From Polynucleobacter sp. 80A-SIGWE (GTDB taxonomy: Bacteria > Pseudomonadota > Gammaproteobacteria > Burkholderiales > Burkholderiaceae), in assembly GCF_018882295.1 (NCBI RefSeq), contig NZ_JACVOR010000001.1, positions 310,001-374,000 of the forward strand: a DNA stretch of 64,000 nucleotides, given 5' to 3'. Position numbers and translations under genes: made by a program. Every line of letters begins with the position of its first letter. Positions within the stretch are counted from its first letter, which is position 1. Below, piece by piece: positions 31,197 to 43,111 of the stretch. The notes beneath the pieces are model-generated. The model was given only the letters and a program-made list of their open reading frames with translations, made no database searches and was not told where the DNA came from.

Positions 31197-31769
31197 ATGA
31201 TTGATACTGAATTGGTCTCAAATCCACAGGCTACTGGCAATATGCGCTGGTACGTCATTCATGCGTATTCAGGCATGGAAAAAAGCGTTAAAAGAGGTCT
31301 AGAAGAGCGTATTGCACGCTCTGGAATGCCAGAAAAATTTGGCCGTATCCTGGTTCCATCCGAAGAGGTTGTAGAAATCAAGTCCGGTACTAAATCTGTA
31401 TCTGAGCGCCGTTTTTTCCCAGGATATGTCCTGATTGAGATGGAAATGACCGATGAAAGCTGGCATTTGGTGAAAAACACTCCAAAAGTCACTGGATTCG
31501 TTGGTGGTGTTCGTAACCGCCCAAGCCCGATTTCAACAGCAGAAGTATCCAAAATCATGGACCAAATGCAGGCTGGGGTTGATAAGCCTAAGCCTAAGAC
31601 CTTATTTGAGGTTGGTGAGATTGTGCGCGTTAAAGAAGGCCCATTTGTTGATTTCAACGGCAATATCGAAGAAGTCAATTATGAGAAGTCAAGATTGCGC
31701 GTTTCTGTTACAATTTTTGGCCGCGGTACCCCAGTTGAGCTGGAGTTCGGCCAGGTAGAAAAGATGTAA
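31197..31769 (+). CDS. nusG: Transcription termination/antitermination factor NusG
   Basis: Binds RNA polymerase and links it to Rho, to the antitermination complex and to the ribosome. NGN domain begins at [16 protein letters not shown] (residues 16-31). The KOW domain near the end has [16 protein letters not shown]. Length 190 residues, with about ten extra N-terminal residues against E. coli (181). Immediately downstream of secE. Confidence 0.97.
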   Translation: MIDTELVSNPQATGNMRWYVIHAYSGMEKSVKRGLEERIARSGMPEKFGRILVPSEEVVEIKSGTKSVSERRFFPGYVLIEMEMTDESWHLVKNTPKVTGFVGGVRNRPSPISTAEVSKIMDQMQAGVDKPKPKTLFEVGEIVRVKEGPFVDFNGNIEEVNYEKSRLRVSVTIFGRGTPVELEFGQVEKM

Positions 31770-31925
31770 AAAACACCCAATTTAAGGGGGTTTTGTAGCA
31801 AAAAGTAGTATTTTTAAGTGGTTAGCAATAACCGAGGAGCGGATCTAGAAAGCCAAAAACTAGTGAAGCGTTTACTCAACAGCGGTCTTACCTAATGAGG
31901 TTAGGCGCGCTTTTAGGAGCAATCA
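31770..31925 (+). promoter_or_regulatory. rplK leader region with small hairpins
   Basis: 156 bp between nusG and rplK. It contains an imperfect CACCC/GGGGG hairpin followed by TTTT at about 31775-31796, and two 5-bp stems (GGTTA/TAACC near 31819; CCTAA/TTAGG near 31893). In E. coli the rplK leader is where ribosomal protein L1 represses the operon; a similar role is possible but I cannot identify the L1-binding motif with confidence. Confidence 0.35.
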
Positions 31926-32357
31926 ATGGCAAAGAAGATCATTGGCTTTATCAAGCTGCAGATCCCTGCAGGTAAAGCAAATCCATCACCTCCCGTAGGT
32001 CCAGCATTGGGTCAACGCGGCCTCAATATTATGGAATTCTGTAAGGCGTTTAATGCTCAAACTCAGAGCATGGAACCTGGCCTTCCAATTCCAGTCGTGA
32101 TTACAGCGTTTGCTGATAAGAGCTTCACTTTCATCATGAAGACTCCTCCAGCAACCATCATGATTAAGAAGGCTGCAAAGATCGAAAAAGGATCACCACG
32201 TCCACATACCGATAAGGTAGGAAAAATTACACGTGCTCAAGCAGAAGAAATTGCTAAAGCAAAAATGCCAGATTTGACAGCTGCTGATATGGATGCTGCT
32301 GTAAGAACAATCGCTGGTAGCGCCCGCTCAATGGGCATCACAGTGGAAGGTCTCTAA
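31926..32357 (+). CDS. rplK: 50S ribosomal protein L11
   Basis: Part of the GTPase-associated stalk base, binding 23S rRNA near position 1070. The N-terminal block [20 protein letters not shown] and the proline-rich [16 protein letters not shown] are typical. 143 residues, normal. rplA follows after 2 bp, so the two are coupled. Confidence 0.98.
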   Translation: MAKKIIGFIKLQIPAGKANPSPPVGPALGQRGLNIMEFCKAFNAQTQSMEPGLPIPVVITAFADKSFTFIMKTPPATIMIKKAAKIEKGSPRPHTDKVGKITRAQAEEIAKAKMPDLTAADMDAAVRTIAGSARSMGITVEGL

Positions 32358-32359
32358 TC

Positions 32360-33061
32360 ATGACTAAGTTATCTAAGCGTTTAAAAGCAATCGAATCTAA
32401 GGTAGATCGCAATAAGTTTTATGCATTAGAAGATGCATTGAACCTCGTTAAAGAGTGTGCAACTGCTAAGTTTGATGAGTCTATCGACGTTGCAGTTCAG
32501 TTGGGTATTGATGCTAAGAAATCTGACCAAGTTGTGCGTGGAGCAGTTGTGCTCCCAGCTGGTACAGGTAAGCATGTTCGTGTAGCGGTATTTGCACAAG
32601 GCGAAAAAGCTGAACAAGCTAAAGCTGCTGGTGCTGAGATCGTTGGCATGGAAGACCTTGCTGACCAAATTAAAGGCGGCAAAATCGATTTCGATATTTT
32701 GATCGCATCCCCAGACACAATGAAGATCGTTGGTACTTTAGGTCAAGTATTGGGCCCACGTGGTTTGATGCCGAATCCAAAAGTTGGAACTGTTACTCCT
32801 GACGTTGCTACTGCAGTTAAGAATGCAAAAGCAGGTCAAGTGCAATTCCGTGTGGACAAAGCCGGTATCGTGCACGCAAGCATTGGCCGTCGTTCATTCG
32901 AGCCAGCTGCATTGAAATCAAACTTGCTCGCATTGCTTGAGGCTTTGAACAAAGCTAAGCCACCTGCATCTAAGGGCGTTTATTTAAAGAAGGTTGCCGT
33001 AAGCAGCACCATGGGTGCAGGCGTACGTGTTGACCAGGCATCGATACAAGCTGCTCAGTAA
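32360..33061 (+). CDS. rplA: 50S ribosomal protein L1
   Basis: L1 stalk protein that helps release deacylated tRNA and, in E. coli, represses its own rplKA mRNA. The block [15 protein letters not shown] (about residues 131-145) is diagnostic. 233 residues, normal. A 235-bp structured leader separates it from rplJ. Confidence 0.98.
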   Translation: MTKLSKRLKAIESKVDRNKFYALEDALNLVKECATAKFDESIDVAVQLGIDAKKSDQVVRGAVVLPAGTGKHVRVAVFAQGEKAEQAKAAGAEIVGMEDLADQIKGGKIDFDILIASPDTMKIVGTLGQVLGPRGLMPNPKVGTVTPDVATAVKNAKAGQVQFRVDKAGIVHASIGRRSFEPAALKSNLLALLEALNKAKPPASKGVYLKKVAVSSTMGAGVRVDQASIQAAQ

Positions 33062-33081
33062 TTAGCTTGTAGCAAAAAGAA

Positions 33082-33126
33082 CTTTGGGTCGACTCCTACT
33101 CTTAGAGTGAGAGTCGAACATCAAAG
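33082..33126 (+). promoter_or_regulatory. Large hairpin in the rplJ leader
   Basis: Nested stems: CTTTG/CAAAG (33082-33086 with 33122-33126), TCGACTC/GAGTCGA (33089-33095 with 33111-33117) and ACTC/GAGT inside. Further stems follow in the leader: CCAGCG/CGCTGG (33186-33191 with 33246-33251), enclosing TCACAAG/CTTGTGA (33215-33221 with 33227-33233). The extent and position suit an L10(L7/L12)4-binding autoregulatory leader, which is inferred from other bacteria. Confidence 0.6.
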
Positions 33127-33260
33127 ACCGTTGGTGAATTATTTGCTTACTCAGAACTAATTCTTAATCGTTACGAAAGTAATAGCCAGCGCAGATGGCG
33201 ACCCTGAAAAGATTTCACAAGATTCCCTTGTGACAAATGATCAGACGCTGGTGTGTAACC

Positions 33261-33284
33261 CCAACTGGAAACAGTTGGTTTTTT
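33261..33284 (+). terminator. Attenuator-like intrinsic terminator immediately before rplJ
   Basis: CCAACTG-GAAA-CAGTTGG forms a perfect 7-bp stem with a GNRA-type loop, followed by six T. It ends one base before the AGGAG ribosome binding site (33285-33289) of rplJ. Its position suggests conditional termination or occlusion of translation in an essential operon that must normally be read through. Confidence 0.75.
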
Positions 33285-33296
33285 AGGAGTTAAACC

Positions 33297-33935
33297 GTGC
33301 CTTTGAATGTACAAGACAAAAAAGCGATTGTTGCTGATGTCGGCGCTCAATTGGCTGGAGCTCAAACAGTCGTGCTCGCTGAATACCGTGGTATTCCAGT
33401 AGAGCAGTTGACAAAGCTACGTGCTAGCGCACGTGACCAAGGTGTATATCTTCGCGTTTTGAAGAACACATTGGCACGCCGTGCTGCACAAGGCACACAG
33501 TTTGAGCCTCTTGCTGATTCGATGGTTGGCCCCTTGATCTACGGCATCTCTGCTGATCCGATTGCTTCGGCAAAAGTATTGCAGAACTTTGCTAAGACTC
33601 AAGACAAGCTAATCATTACTGCTGGCTTATATAACGGCAAGTTGTTAGATGTTGCGGGCGTTAAAGCTCTTGCAACAATTCCAAGCCGCGACGAGTTGTT
33701 ATCTCAGTTGTTAGGTGTGATGTTGGCACCGGTATCTGCGATGGCTCGCGTATTGGGCGCAGTAGCAGCGCAAAAATCAGCCGGAGCACCTGCTCCAGTT
33801 GCAGCACCTGTAGTTGAAGCAGCAGCACCAGCAGCAGTAGTTGCTGAAGCCGCCGCTCCAGAAGCAAGTGCTGAGCCTGCAGCCGCAGCTCCAGAAGCTG
33901 GAACAGAAACACCTGAAACCCCTGCCGCTGAATAA
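33297..33935 (+). CDS. rplJ: 50S ribosomal protein L10 with Ala/Pro-rich C-terminal extension
   Basis: Stalk-base protein that anchors L7/L12 dimers. Residues 1-160 match the family ([53 protein letters not shown]-like helix). Total length is 212 against about 165-170 in E. coli. The last 50 or so residues are a low-complexity tail of Ala, Pro, Glu and Val (for example [17 protein letters not shown]). Start is GTG with AGGAG 7 bases upstream. Expected to be autoregulated through its leader. Confidence 0.96.
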   Translation: MPLNVQDKKAIVADVGAQLAGAQTVVLAEYRGIPVEQLTKLRASARDQGVYLRVLKNTLARRAAQGTQFEPLADSMVGPLIYGISADPIASAKVLQNFAKTQDKLIITAGLYNGKLLDVAGVKALATIPSRDELLSQLLGVMLAPVSAMARVLGAVAAQKSAGAPAPVAAPVVEAAAPAAVVAEAAAPEASAEPAAAAPEAGTETPETPAAE

Positions 33936-33969
33936 GCGCAGATTAACTATTAAGTATTAGGAGCTAAAA

Positions 33970-34344
33970 ATGGCGATTACCAAAGAAGAAATCATTGATG
34001 CAGTAGGTAGCATGTCCGTAATGGATTTGAACGACTTGGTTAAGGCGTTCGAAGAGAAGTTTGGCGTTTCAGCTGCAGCGATGGCTGTTGCTGGTCCTGC
34101 TGGCGCTGCTGGCGGTGCTGCTGCTGAAGAGCAAACAGAATTCACTGTTAACTTGCTCGAAGCTGGTGCAAACAAAGTTTCAGTAATTAAGGCTGTTCGC
34201 GAAATCACTGGCCTTGGCTTGAAAGAAGCTAAAGACTTAGTTGATGGCGCACCAAAGCCAATCAAAGAAGCTGTTGATAAGAAGACAGCTGAAGAAGCTA
34301 AGAAGAAGCTTGAAGAAGCTGGCGCTAAAGCAGAACTCAAGTAA
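33970..34344 (+). CDS. rplL: 50S ribosomal protein L7/L12
   Basis: Flexible stalk protein that recruits translational GTPases. The N-terminal dimer domain begins [18 protein letters not shown]. An Ala/Gly-rich hinge (about 38-52) follows, then the C-terminal domain with [20 protein letters not shown]. 124 residues, normal. Precedes the rpoBC genes by a 226-bp structured spacer. Confidence 0.98.
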
Positions 34345-34389
34345 TACAAACTCAGTTAGTGCCCCTCAAAAAGGGGTGCTAGCCCTGTT

Positions 34390-34443
34390 GGGTTTGACCA
34401 TTAGTGGTCAAACCCGATTTCATTTCTGATTGAAATCGGGTTT
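34390..34443 (+). promoter_or_regulatory. Two mutually exclusive hairpins between rplL and rpoB
   Basis: Hairpin A pairs 34390-34399 with 34406-34415 (10 bp perfect). Hairpin B pairs 34410-34422 with 34431-34443 (13 bp perfect, 8-nt loop). They share 34410-34415, so only one can form. A smaller stem (CCCCT/AGGGG, 34362-34376) precedes them. In E. coli this spacer holds a partial terminator and RNase III site that set the ratio of L7/L12 to RNA polymerase; a comparable role is inferred. Confidence 0.75.
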
Positions 34444-34570
34444 GCCTTCTGATACGACTGCAGAATGCAAGTTTGGTCGGACACTGGATCTTTCGATTTA
34501 GTGTTGTCCGCCAGTGATTGGTAGTGGCCAATCGCCAAATCTTTGTACAGTCGCTGAATTCGGAGATGAA

Positions 34571-37500
34571 ATGAACTACAGCTTCACCGAACGCAAGCGA
34601 GTCCGTAAAAGCTTTGCTAAGCGAGTAAATAATCATCAGGTTCCATACCTGATCGCAACGCAGCTGGAATCCTACGCTAAATTTTTACAGGCTGAAAAGC
34701 CAGCAATGTCTCGTCTTACAGAGGGACTTCAAGCTGCCTTTACATCAGCATTCCCAATTGTGTCCAACAATGGTTACGCACGTATGGAATACGTGTCATA
34801 CCAGTTGTCACAGCCACCGTTTGACGTTAAAGAATGTCAACAACGTGGTTACACATACCACTCAGCCTTACGTGCAAAAGTTCGCTTGATTATTTATGAT
34901 CGCGAAGCACCTACTAAGGTTAAAGAGGTAAAAGAGAGCGAAGTCTACATGGGTGAAATTCCACTCATGACTGATAACGGCTCTTTTGTTATCAACGGTA
35001 CTGAGCGCGTTATCGTTTCTCAGTTGCACCGTTCCCCAGGGGTGTTCTTTGAACACGATAAGGGCAAGACACATAGCTCAGGTAAGTTGCTGTTCTCAGC
35101 ACGTATCATTCCTTACCGTGGTTCATGGCTCGATTTCGAGTTTGATCCAAAAGATATTCTGTACTTCCGCGTTGACCGTCGTCGTAAGATGCCTGTCACT
35201 ATTTTGCTCAAAGCAATTGGTTTAAACAACGAACAGATTCTTGCAAACTTCTTTAACTTTGATCATTTCTCATTGAGCGCAAATGGCGCATCAATGGAAT
35301 TTGTTCCAGAGCGTTTGCGTGGTCAGTTAGCTAGCTTTGATGTGCTCGACAAGAATGGCGTTGTAGTCATTCAAAAAGATAAGCGTATCAATGCAAAACA
35401 TATTCGTGAACTCGAAGCCGCTAAAACTAAAAACATCGTAGTTCCAGATGACTACTTAGTTGGCCGCGTAGTTGCACGTAACATCATTGATCCAGACTCT
35501 GGCGAAATCTTGGCTTACGCTAATGATGAAATCACTGAAGAGTTGTTGGCTACATTGCGCGATGCAGGCATCAAACAATTGGAAACCATTTACACCAATG
35601 ATTTAGATTCTGGTGCGTATATTTCTCAGACATTGCGTACTGATGAAACTGCGGATCAAATGGCTGCTCGTATCGCCATCTATCGCATGATGCGTCCTGG
35701 TGAGCCTCCAACAGAAGATGCTGTTGAAGCTTTGTTCCAGCGTTTGTTCTACAACGAAGATAGTTACGATTTATCACGCGTTGGCCGTATGAAAGTTAAC
35801 AGCCGTCTCGGTCGTTCAGAGATGGAAGGCAAAATGGTTTTGTCGGATGAAGATATCCTCGACACCATTAAGTCTTTGGTTGACTTGCGTAACGGTAAAG
35901 GCGAAGTCGATGACATCGATCACTTAGGTAATCGTCGCGTACGTTGCGTAGGTGAGTTGGCAGAGAATCAATTCCGTGCAGGTTTGTCACGTGTTGAGCG
36001 TGCGGTTAAAGAACGTCTCGGCCAAGCCGAAACTGAAAACCTCATGCCGCATGATTTGATTAACAGCAAGCCAATCTCTTCAGCAATTCGTGAGTTCTTC
36101 GGTTCTTCACAGTTGTCCCAGTTTATGGACCAAACAAACCCATTGTCAGAGATCACGCACAAGCGTCGTATTTCTGCATTGGGACCTGGTGGTTTGACAC
36201 GTGAGCGCGCAGGTTTCGAAGTGCGTGACGTACATCCAACCCACTATGGACGTGTTTGCCCAATTGAAACTCCAGAAGGACCAAACATTGGTCTGATCAA
36301 CTCACTCGCCTTATTTGCGCGTTTGAATGAGCATGGTTTCTTAGAGACTCCATATCGTAAAGTTTCCAATAGCAAAGTAAGCGACGAAGTTGTTTACCTC
36401 TCTGCGATTGAAGAAGCGAAATACGTTATTGCTCAGGCAAATGCAACGATCGACAAGAGCGGTAAGTTAGCCGATGAATTGGTTTCAGCGCGTCAAGCTG
36501 GTGAGACCATGATGGTTAGCCCAGAGCGCATCGATTTCATCGACGTTGCTCCAAGCCAGATCGTTTCTGCTGCTGCTTCATTGGTTCCATTCTTGGAGCA
36601 TGATGATGCGAACCGTGCGTTGATGGGTGCGAATATGCAACGTCAAGCGGTTCCCTGCTTGCGTCCAGATAAGCCATTGGTTGGTACAGGTTTAGAGCGC
36701 ATTGTTGCGGTTGACTCAGGTACAGTTATTTTGGCTTCCCGTGGCGGTATCGTTGACTATGTTGACGCAAACCGTGTAGTTATTCGTGTAAACGATGACG
36801 AGACAGCGGCTGGTGAAGTTGGTGTGGATATTTATAACCTCATCAAGTACACCCGTTCAAACCAAAATACCAACATCAACCAACGTCCAATCGTTCAGGC
36901 TGGTGATCGTGTAGCCCGTGGCGACGTAGTTGCTGATGGTGCATCTACCGACTTAGGTGAGTTGGCTTTGGGTCAAAACATGACTGTGGCATTTATGCCA
37001 TGGAACGGTTACAACTTCGAAGATTCAATCTTGATCTCTGAGAAAGTTGTTGCTGATGACCGTTACACCTCTATTCATATTGAAGAGTTGTCGGTTGTTG
37101 CTCGTGATACTAAGCTTGGTTCAGAAGAAATTACACGCGATATCTCCAACTTGGCTGAGTCACAACTCTCCCGTTTGGATGAGAGCGGTATTGTTTACAT
37201 CGGTGCTGAAGTTGAAGCTGGTGACGTATTGGTTGGTAAGGTAACTCCAAAGGGCGAGACTACTCTCACTCCGGAAGAGAAGCTCCTCCGTGCGATCTTC
37301 GGTGAAAAAGCATCTGATGTTAAAGATACTTCTTTGCGCGTTCCATCTGGAATGATCGGTACTGTTATTGATGTTCAAGTCTTTACCCGTGAAGGTATTG
37401 AGCGCGATGCACGTGCACAGTCAATTATTCAAGAAGAATTACAACGCTATCGTTTGGACTTAAACGACCAGTTGCGTATTGTTGAAGGCGATGCCTTCAT

Positions 37501-38671
37501 GCGTTTAGAAAAGCTGTTGATTGGCAAAGTTGCCAATGGCGGTCCACAGAAGTTGGCTAAAGGCACTAAGATCGACAAGGAATACCTTGCTAGCTTAGAT
37601 AAATACCATTGGTTTGATGTTCGTCCAGCAGATGATGAGGTTGCCACACAAGTTGAGGCAATCAAATCTTCTATCGAAGCAAAGCGTAAGCAATTTGATG
37701 AAGCTTTTGAAGAAAAGCGCACCAAACTTACCCAAGGCGATGATTTGCAGCCTGGCGTAACGAAGATGGTTAAGGTGTACTTGGCAGTTAAGCGTCGCTT
37801 ACAGCCTGGTGACAAGATGGCCGGTCGTCACGGTAACAAAGGCGTGGTTTCTAAAATCGCCCCTGCAGAAGACATGCCATTTATGGCTGACGGACGCCCT
37901 GTTGACATCGTCTTGAACCCATTGGGTGTTCCTTCCCGTATGAACGTAGGTCAGATCTTGGAAACCCACTTAGGTTGGGCAGCTCAAGGTATTGGTAAGC
38001 GTATTGATGAGATGGTTCGTCAACAAGCTAAACAAGCTGAACTCCGTAAGTTCATGAAGCAGCTTTACAACGAAACCGGTCGTATCGAAGATATCGATAA
38101 CTTCACTGATGAGCAGATTACTGTTTTGGCCGAGAATTTACGCCAAGGCTTACCATTCGCTACTCCAGTGTTTGACGGTGCAACTGAAGCTGAAATCGGA
38201 CGCATGCTCGAGTTGGCCTATCCAGAAGAAGTAGCTACTTCTTTGAAGATGACGCCTTCACGTCAGCAAATGATTTTGTGTGACGGCCGTACTGGCGATC
38301 AGTTTGAGCGTCCTGTAACTGTTGGTGTAATGCACGTATTGAAACTCCACCATTTGGTCGATGACAAGATGCATGCACGTTCAACCGGACCTTACTCGTT
38401 AGTAACGCAACAGCCACTGGGCGGTAAAGCTCAGTTTGGTGGTCAGCGCTTTGGTGAGATGGAAGTTTGGGCCCTCGAAGCATACGGTGCTTCATATGTC
38501 TTGCAGGAAATGCTGACAGTGAAGTCCGATGACGTCGCAGGCCGTACCAAGGTTTACGAAAACATCGTCAAGGGCGAGCACACAATTGATGCTGGCATGC
38601 CCGAATCCTTCAACGTGTTGGTAAAAGAAATCCGCTCGTTGGGTATTGACATTGACATGGAGCGCAACTGA
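34571..38671 (+). CDS. rpoB: DNA-directed RNA polymerase subunit beta
   Basis: Large catalytic subunit. ATG at 34571 ([17 protein letters not shown]) with GGAG upstream is chosen over the longer open frame. The rifampicin-pocket segment [20 protein letters not shown] and [17 protein letters not shown] keep the Asp, His and Ser residues (E. coli 516, 526, 531) whose changes usually give resistance, so a sensitive type is expected. The C-terminus holds [20 protein letters not shown]. 1366 residues, near the family norm. The rpoC ATG begins one base after the stop. Confidence 0.99.
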   Translation: MNYSFTERKRVRKSFAKRVNNHQVPYLIATQLESYAKFLQAEKPAMSRLTEGLQAAFTSAFPIVSNNGYARMEYVSYQLSQPPFDVKECQQRGYTYHSALRAKVRLIIYDREAPTKVKEVKESEVYMGEIPLMTDNGSFVINGTERVIVSQLHRSPGVFFEHDKGKTHSSGKLLFSARIIPYRGSWLDFEFDPKDILYFRVDRRRKMPVTILLKAIGLNNEQILANFFNFDHFSLSANGASMEFVPERLRGQLASFDVLDKNGVVVIQKDKRINAKHIRELEAAKTKNIVVPDDYLVGRVVARNIIDPDSGEILAYANDEITEELLATLRDAGIKQLETIYTNDLDSGAYISQTLRTDETADQMAARIAIYRMMRPGEPPTEDAVEALFQRLFYNEDSYDLSRVGRMKVNSRLGRSEMEGKMVLSDEDILDTIKSLVDLRNGKGEVDDIDHLGNRRVRCVGELAENQFRAGLSRVERAVKERLGQAETENLMPHDLINSKPISSAIREFFGSSQLSQFMDQTNPLSEITHKRRISALGPGGLTRERAGFEVRDVHPTHYGRVCPIETPEGPNIGLINSLALFARLNEHGFLETPYRKVSNSKVSDEVVYLSAIEEAKYVIAQANATIDKSGKLADELVSARQAGETMMVSPERIDFIDVAPSQIVSAAASLVPFLEHDDANRALMGANMQRQAVPCLRPDKPLVGTGLERIVAVDSGTVILASRGGIVDYVDANRVVIRVNDDETAAGEVGVDIYNLIKYTRSNQNTNINQRPIVQAGDRVARGDVVADGASTDLGELALGQNMTVAFMPWNGYNFEDSILISEKVVADDRYTSIHIEELSVVARDTKLGSEEITRDISNLAESQLSRLDESGIVYIGAEVEAGDVLVGKVTPKGETTLTPEEKLLRAIFGEKASDVKDTSLRVPSGMIGTVIDVQVFTREGIERDARAQSIIQEELQRYRLDLNDQLRIVEGDAFMRLEKLLIGKVANGGPQKLAKGTKIDKEYLASLDKYHWFDVRPADDEVATQVEAIKSSIEAKRKQFDEAFEEKRTKLTQGDDLQPGVTKMVKVYLAVKRRLQPGDKMAGRHGNKGVVSKIAPAEDMPFMADGRPVDIVLNPLGVPSRMNVGQILETHLGWAAQGIGKRIDEMVRQQAKQAELRKFMKQLYNETGRIEDIDNFTDEQITVLAENLRQGLPFATPVFDGATEAEIGRMLELAYPEEVATSLKMTPSRQQMILCDGRTGDQFERPVTVGVMHVLKLHHLVDDKMHARSTGPYSLVTQQPLGGKAQFGGQRFGEMEVWALEAYGASYVLQEMLTVKSDDVAGRTKVYENIVKGEHTIDAGMPESFNVLVKEIRSLGIDIDMERN

Positions 38672-38672
38672 T

Positions 38673-41600
38673 ATGAAAGCATTGCTCGATTTATTTAAGC
38701 AAACGCAGGGTGATGAGCAGTTTGATGTCATCAAGATTGGTCTTGCATCCCCTGAGAAAATTCGCTCATGGTCTTTTGGTGAAGTACGCAAACCAGAAAC
38801 CATCAACTACCGGACTTTTAAGCCCGAGCGTGATGGTTTGTTCTGCGCCAAGATTTTTGGGCCAACCAAAGACTACGAGTGCTTATGCGGTAAGTACAAG
38901 CGTTTAAAGTTCCGTGGCGTTATCTGTGAGAAGTGTGGCGTTGAAGTTACGCTTGCTAAGGTACGTCGTGAGCGCATGGGCCACATTGAGTTGGCAGCCC
39001 CTGTAGCGCACATCTGGTTCTTGAAGTCATTGCCATCCCGTTTGGGTATGGTTCTCGATATGACATTGCGTGATATCGAGCGCGTTCTTTACTTTGAAGC
39101 ATATGTAGTTGTTGATCCTGGCATGACTCCTGAAGGCGCGATGAAGCGCGGTCAGATCATGTCTGAGGACGAGTACATTGCCAAGACTGAAGAGTATGGT
39201 GACGGTGCATTTACCGCCATCATGGGCGCTGAAGGTATTCGTGATCTCCTGCGTTCGATTGATATCGACCGCGAAGTTGAGACCATTCGTGCTGACTTGA
39301 AAGCTACTGGTAGCGATGCCAAGATCAAGAAATACGCTAAGCGCTTAAAAGTGCTCGAGGCGTTCCAGACTTCAGGTATCAAGCCTGACTGGATGATCAT
39401 GGAAGTATTGCCAGTATTGCCACCTGAATTGCGCCCATTGGTGCCATTGGATGGCGGTCGCTTTGCTACTTCAGATTTGAACGACCTCTATCGTCGCGTG
39501 ATTAACCGTAACAACCGTCTCAAGCGTTTGTTAGAGTTGCGCGCACCAGAGATCATCGTTCGTAACGAAAAACGTATGTTGCAAGAAGCGGTTGACTCAT
39601 TGCTCGACAACGGTCGTCGCGGTAAGGCTATGACTGGCGCTAACAAGCGTCCTCTCAAGTCCTTGGCTGAGATGATTAAAGGTAAGAGCGGTCGTTTCCG
39701 TCAAAACTTGTTGGGTAAACGTGTTGACTACTCAGGTCGTTCAGTCATCGTGGTTGGCCCTACATTGAAATTGCATCAGTGCGGCTTACCAAAATTGATG
39801 GCCTTGGAATTGTTCAAGCCATTTATTTTCAACAAGCTTGAGACTTTGGGAATTGCAACCACTATTAAGGCTGCGAAGAAAGAAGTTGAAAGTCAGACTC
39901 CAATCGTTTGGGACATTCTCGAAGAAGTGATTCGTGAACATCCAATCATGTTGAACCGTGCGCCTACATTGCACCGTCTCGGTATCCAGGCTTTCGAGCC
40001 AATGCTGATTGAAGGTAAAGCAATCCAATTGCACCCATTAGTCTGCGCGGCATTTAACGCCGACTTTGACGGTGACCAAATGGCGGTTCACGTTCCTTTG
40101 TCGCTCGAAGCGCAAATGGAAGCACGTACATTGATGTTGGCTTCGAACAACGTGTTGTTCCCAGCTAACGGCGAGCCATCCATCGTTCCTTCACAGGACG
40201 TGGTGTTGGGTCTGTACTACGCTACTCGTGACAAGATTAACGGTAAAGGCGAAGGCATGGTCTTCGCAAATATCACTGAAGTAATTCGTGCATACGAGGC
40301 CGGCCAGGTTGAATTGGCTTCACGCGTTGCTGTACGTATTACTGAGTTCGAGATTGTGGACAAGAAGGCAGAGGGCGAAGCGCGTTTTGCTGAAAAGACC
40401 AAGATCTATCAAACTTCAGTTGGCCGTGCAATCTTGTCAGAAATTTTGCCTAAAGGCATGTCTTTCGAGGAAATCAATAAGCCTCTGAAGAAAAAAGAAA
40501 TCTCACGCTTGATCAACACTTCATTCCGTAAGTGCGGTCTTCGTGAAACAGTTATTTTTGCTGACCGTCTCTTGCAGTCTGGTTTCCGCTTGGCGACTAA
40601 CGCCGGTATCTCGGTTGCGATCGACGATATGCTAATTCCAACTTCTAAAGAGCGCATCATCACTGAAGCATCTACCAAGGTTAAGGAATATGACAAGCAG
40701 TTCATGTCAGGTCTCGTAACCAATCAAGAGCGTTATAACAACGTGGTTGATATTTGGGGTGCCGCTGGTGACCAAGTTGGTAAGGCGATGATGGATGAGT
40801 TGTCACACGTTGACGTACTCGACCGTAACGGTAAAACTGTGCGTCAAGAATCTTTCAATTCCATCTACATGATGGCGGATTCTGGTGCGCGTGGATCTGC
40901 AGCGCAGATTCGTCAGTTGGCTGGTATGCGTGGTTTGATGGCGAAGCCTGATGGCTCCATTATTGAAACTCCAATTACTGCGAACTTCCGTGAAGGTTTG
41001 AACGTGTTGCAGTACTTCATCTCAACCCACGGTGCTCGTAAAGGTCTGGCCGATACAGCGTTGAAGACAGCAAACTCTGGTTACTTGACACGTCGTTTAT
41101 GCGACGTAACTCAAGACCTCGTGGTTATTGAAGAAGATTGCGGCGCAACTTCTGGCGTAACGATGAAGGCGCTTGTTGAAGGCGGTGAAATTATCGAAGC
41201 ATTGCGTGACCGTATTTTGGGTCGTGTATGTATCGGTGACATCGTTCACCCTGACACACAAGAAGTCATTGTTCCTAACGACACATTGCTCGACGAAGAT
41301 CATGTTGATCAAATCGTTGCATTGGGTATCGACGAAGTTAAAGTTCGCACAGTATTGTCATGCTTAACTCGCTTTGGCTTGTGCGCTAAGTGCTACGGCC
41401 GTGATTTAGGTCGCGGTGGTTTGGTGAACGTTGGTGAGGCAGTTGGCGTTATCGCTGCTCAGTCAATCGGTGAGCCAGGCACACAGTTAACTATGCGTAC
41501 CTTCCACATTGGTGGCGCAGCGTCACGTGCACTAGTTGCAAGCAACATCGAAGCTAAGTCTAATGGCGCTTTGAAGTTCTCAGGCACGATGCGCGTTGTT

Positions 41601-42935
41601 AAGAATGCAAAAGGTGAGCAGATCGTGATTTCACGTTCAGGCGAAGCTTTGATCATTGACGACAACGGTCGTGAGCGCGAGCGTCATAAAGTGCCTTACG
41701 GCGCAACTCTCTTGTTAAAAGAGGATGCTGCAGTCAAGGCTGGCGCAAGCTTAGCAACTTGGGATCCGTTAACACGTCCAATCATTTCTGAGTACGCCGG
41801 TATTGCTCGCTTCGACAACGTTGAAGAAGGCGTTACTGTAGCTAAGCAGGTTGACGAAGTAACCGGCCTCTCCACTTTGGTGGTGATTGACGGTAAGCGT
41901 CGTAGTGCTGCTAGCAAAGGCGTTCGTCCAATGATCAACTTGGTTGATGACAAGGGCGGCGAAGTGATGATTGCGGGTACAGATCACCCAGTAAACATCG
42001 GTTTGCAAGTTGGCGCTTTGATCACTGTTAAAGATGGTCAAAAAGTTGAAGTTGGTGAAGTATTGGCACGTATTCCAATCGAATCACAGAAGACTCGCGA
42101 CATTACCGGTGGTTTGCCACGCGTTGCTGAATTGTTCGAAGCACGTTCACCAAAAGATGCTGCTGTATTGGCTAAAGTAACTGGAACAGTTTCCTTCGGT
42201 AAAGAAACCAAAGGTAAGCAACGTTTAGTTATTACTGATATGGATGGCGAAGCTAATGAATTCTTGATTCCTAAAGAGAAACAAGTTCTCGTTCATGACG
42301 GTCAAGTTGTGAACAAGGGCGAGATGATTGTGGAAGGCCCTGCCGATCCGCATGACATCTTGACACTCAGAGGTATTGAAGAGTTGGCGATCTACATCGT
42401 GGACGAAGTTCAAGACGTTTACCGTTTGCAAGGCGTGAAGATTAATGACAAGCACATTGAAGTCATCGTGCGTCAAATGTTGCGTCGTGTGCAAATTACT
42501 GATGGTGGCGATACTGCCTACATCACTGGTGAGCAAGTTGAGCGTTCTAAGTTGTATGACGCAAACGATGCTGTGATTGCACAAGGTAAGCGCCCAGCTC
42601 AGTTCGAGAATGTGTTGCTCGGTATTACTAAGGCATCCTTGTCGACAGACAGCTTCATTTCAGCGGCTTCTTTCCAAGAAACCACCCGAGTATTGACCGA
42701 AGCCGCAATTATGGGCAAGACCGATACACTCCGTGGCCTCAAGGAAAACGTCATTATTGGTCGCCTGATCCCTGCTGGTACCGGCTTGTCTTACCGCCGT
42801 GCACGCAAGGTCAGAGAGCAATTCGAGCGTGATCGCGCTCAAATGATTGCCGCCGAAGAGGAAGCAATGGCTGATATGCCTGTAGAAATAGAGGCTGAAG
42901 TGATTGCTCCTGCTGGGGAGGCTGATCCAAGCTAA
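38673..42935 (+). CDS. rpoC: DNA-directed RNA polymerase subunit beta'
   Basis: Catalytic subunit that carries the active-site magnesium in NADFDGD (residues 462-468). N-terminal zinc ligands are Cys70, Cys72, Cys85 and Cys88. The second zinc site is near [23 protein letters not shown] 38673 ([10 protein letters not shown]) is chosen. 1420 residues, close to E. coli (1407). The acidic C-terminal tail is slightly extended. A strong terminator follows. Confidence 0.99.
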   Translation: MKALLDLFKQTQGDEQFDVIKIGLASPEKIRSWSFGEVRKPETINYRTFKPERDGLFCAKIFGPTKDYECLCGKYKRLKFRGVICEKCGVEVTLAKVRRERMGHIELAAPVAHIWFLKSLPSRLGMVLDMTLRDIERVLYFEAYVVVDPGMTPEGAMKRGQIMSEDEYIAKTEEYGDGAFTAIMGAEGIRDLLRSIDIDREVETIRADLKATGSDAKIKKYAKRLKVLEAFQTSGIKPDWMIMEVLPVLPPELRPLVPLDGGRFATSDLNDLYRRVINRNNRLKRLLELRAPEIIVRNEKRMLQEAVDSLLDNGRRGKAMTGANKRPLKSLAEMIKGKSGRFRQNLLGKRVDYSGRSVIVVGPTLKLHQCGLPKLMALELFKPFIFNKLETLGIATTIKAAKKEVESQTPIVWDILEEVIREHPIMLNRAPTLHRLGIQAFEPMLIEGKAIQLHPLVCAAFNADFDGDQMAVHVPLSLEAQMEARTLMLASNNVLFPANGEPSIVPSQDVVLGLYYATRDKINGKGEGMVFANITEVIRAYEAGQVELASRVAVRITEFEIVDKKAEGEARFAEKTKIYQTSVGRAILSEILPKGMSFEEINKPLKKKEISRLINTSFRKCGLRETVIFADRLLQSGFRLATNAGISVAIDDMLIPTSKERIITEASTKVKEYDKQFMSGLVTNQERYNNVVDIWGAAGDQVGKAMMDELSHVDVLDRNGKTVRQESFNSIYMMADSGARGSAAQIRQLAGMRGLMAKPDGSIIETPITANFREGLNVLQYFISTHGARKGLADTALKTANSGYLTRRLCDVTQDLVVIEEDCGATSGVTMKALVEGGEIIEALRDRILGRVCIGDIVHPDTQEVIVPNDTLLDEDHVDQIVALGIDEVKVRTVLSCLTRFGLCAKCYGRDLGRGGLVNVGEAVGVIAAQSIGEPGTQLTMRTFHIGGAASRALVASNIEAKSNGALKFSGTMRVVKNAKGEQIVISRSGEALIIDDNGRERERHKVPYGATLLLKEDAAVKAGASLATWDPLTRPIISEYAGIARFDNVEEGVTVAKQVDEVTGLSTLVVIDGKRRSAASKGVRPMINLVDDKGGEVMIAGTDHPVNIGLQVGALITVKDGQKVEVGEVLARIPIESQKTRDITGGLPRVAELFEARSPKDAAVLAKVTGTVSFGKETKGKQRLVITDMDGEANEFLIPKEKQVLVHDGQVVNKGEMIVEGPADPHDILTLRGIEELAIYIVDEVQDVYRLQGVKINDKHIEVIVRQMLRRVQITDGGDTAYITGEQVERSKLYDANDAVIAQGKRPAQFENVLLGITKASLSTDSFISAASFQETTRVLTEAAIMGKTDTLRGLKENVIIGRLIPAGTGLSYRRARKVREQFERDRAQMIAAEEEAMADMPVEIEAEVIAPAGEADPS

Positions 42936-42945
42936 TTTGGTATTC

Positions 42946-42969
42946 CTGGCCAGAAATGGCCAGTTTTTT
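42946..42969 (+). terminator. rpoBC operon terminator
   Basis: CTGGCCA-GAAA-TGGCCAG is a perfect 7-bp stem with GAAA loop, followed by six T (42964-42969). It lies 10 bp after the rpoC stop and 9 bp before the next -35 element. Confidence 0.95.
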
Positions 42970-42978
42970 CCCTCGAGG

Positions 42979-43007
42979 TTGACGGAAAGGGCTGGCCAGG
43001 CTAGAAT
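42979..43007 (+). promoter_or_regulatory. Promoter of the str operon (rpsL-rpsG-fusA-tuf-rpsJ)
   Basis: TTGACG (42979-42984, 5 of 6), 17-bp spacer, TAGAAT (43002-43007, 5 of 6). Transcription would begin near 43014, giving a leader of about 98 nt before rpsL. Confidence 0.85.
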
Positions 43008-43111
43008 GCTGAGTTCTACTGATTCAGAAGAGGGTCGTTTTGACCTAGGCTTTCTCTAAGTCATTGATTTTCTTGAAGAAAGCAACAAAGAAGTACTAAC
43101 CGAGCTATTTT

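Noticed and set aside
34514-34570. Upstream extension of rpoB by 19 residues
   Set aside because: ATG 34571 with GGAG upstream matches the conserved RpoB start; the extension is spacer sequence.
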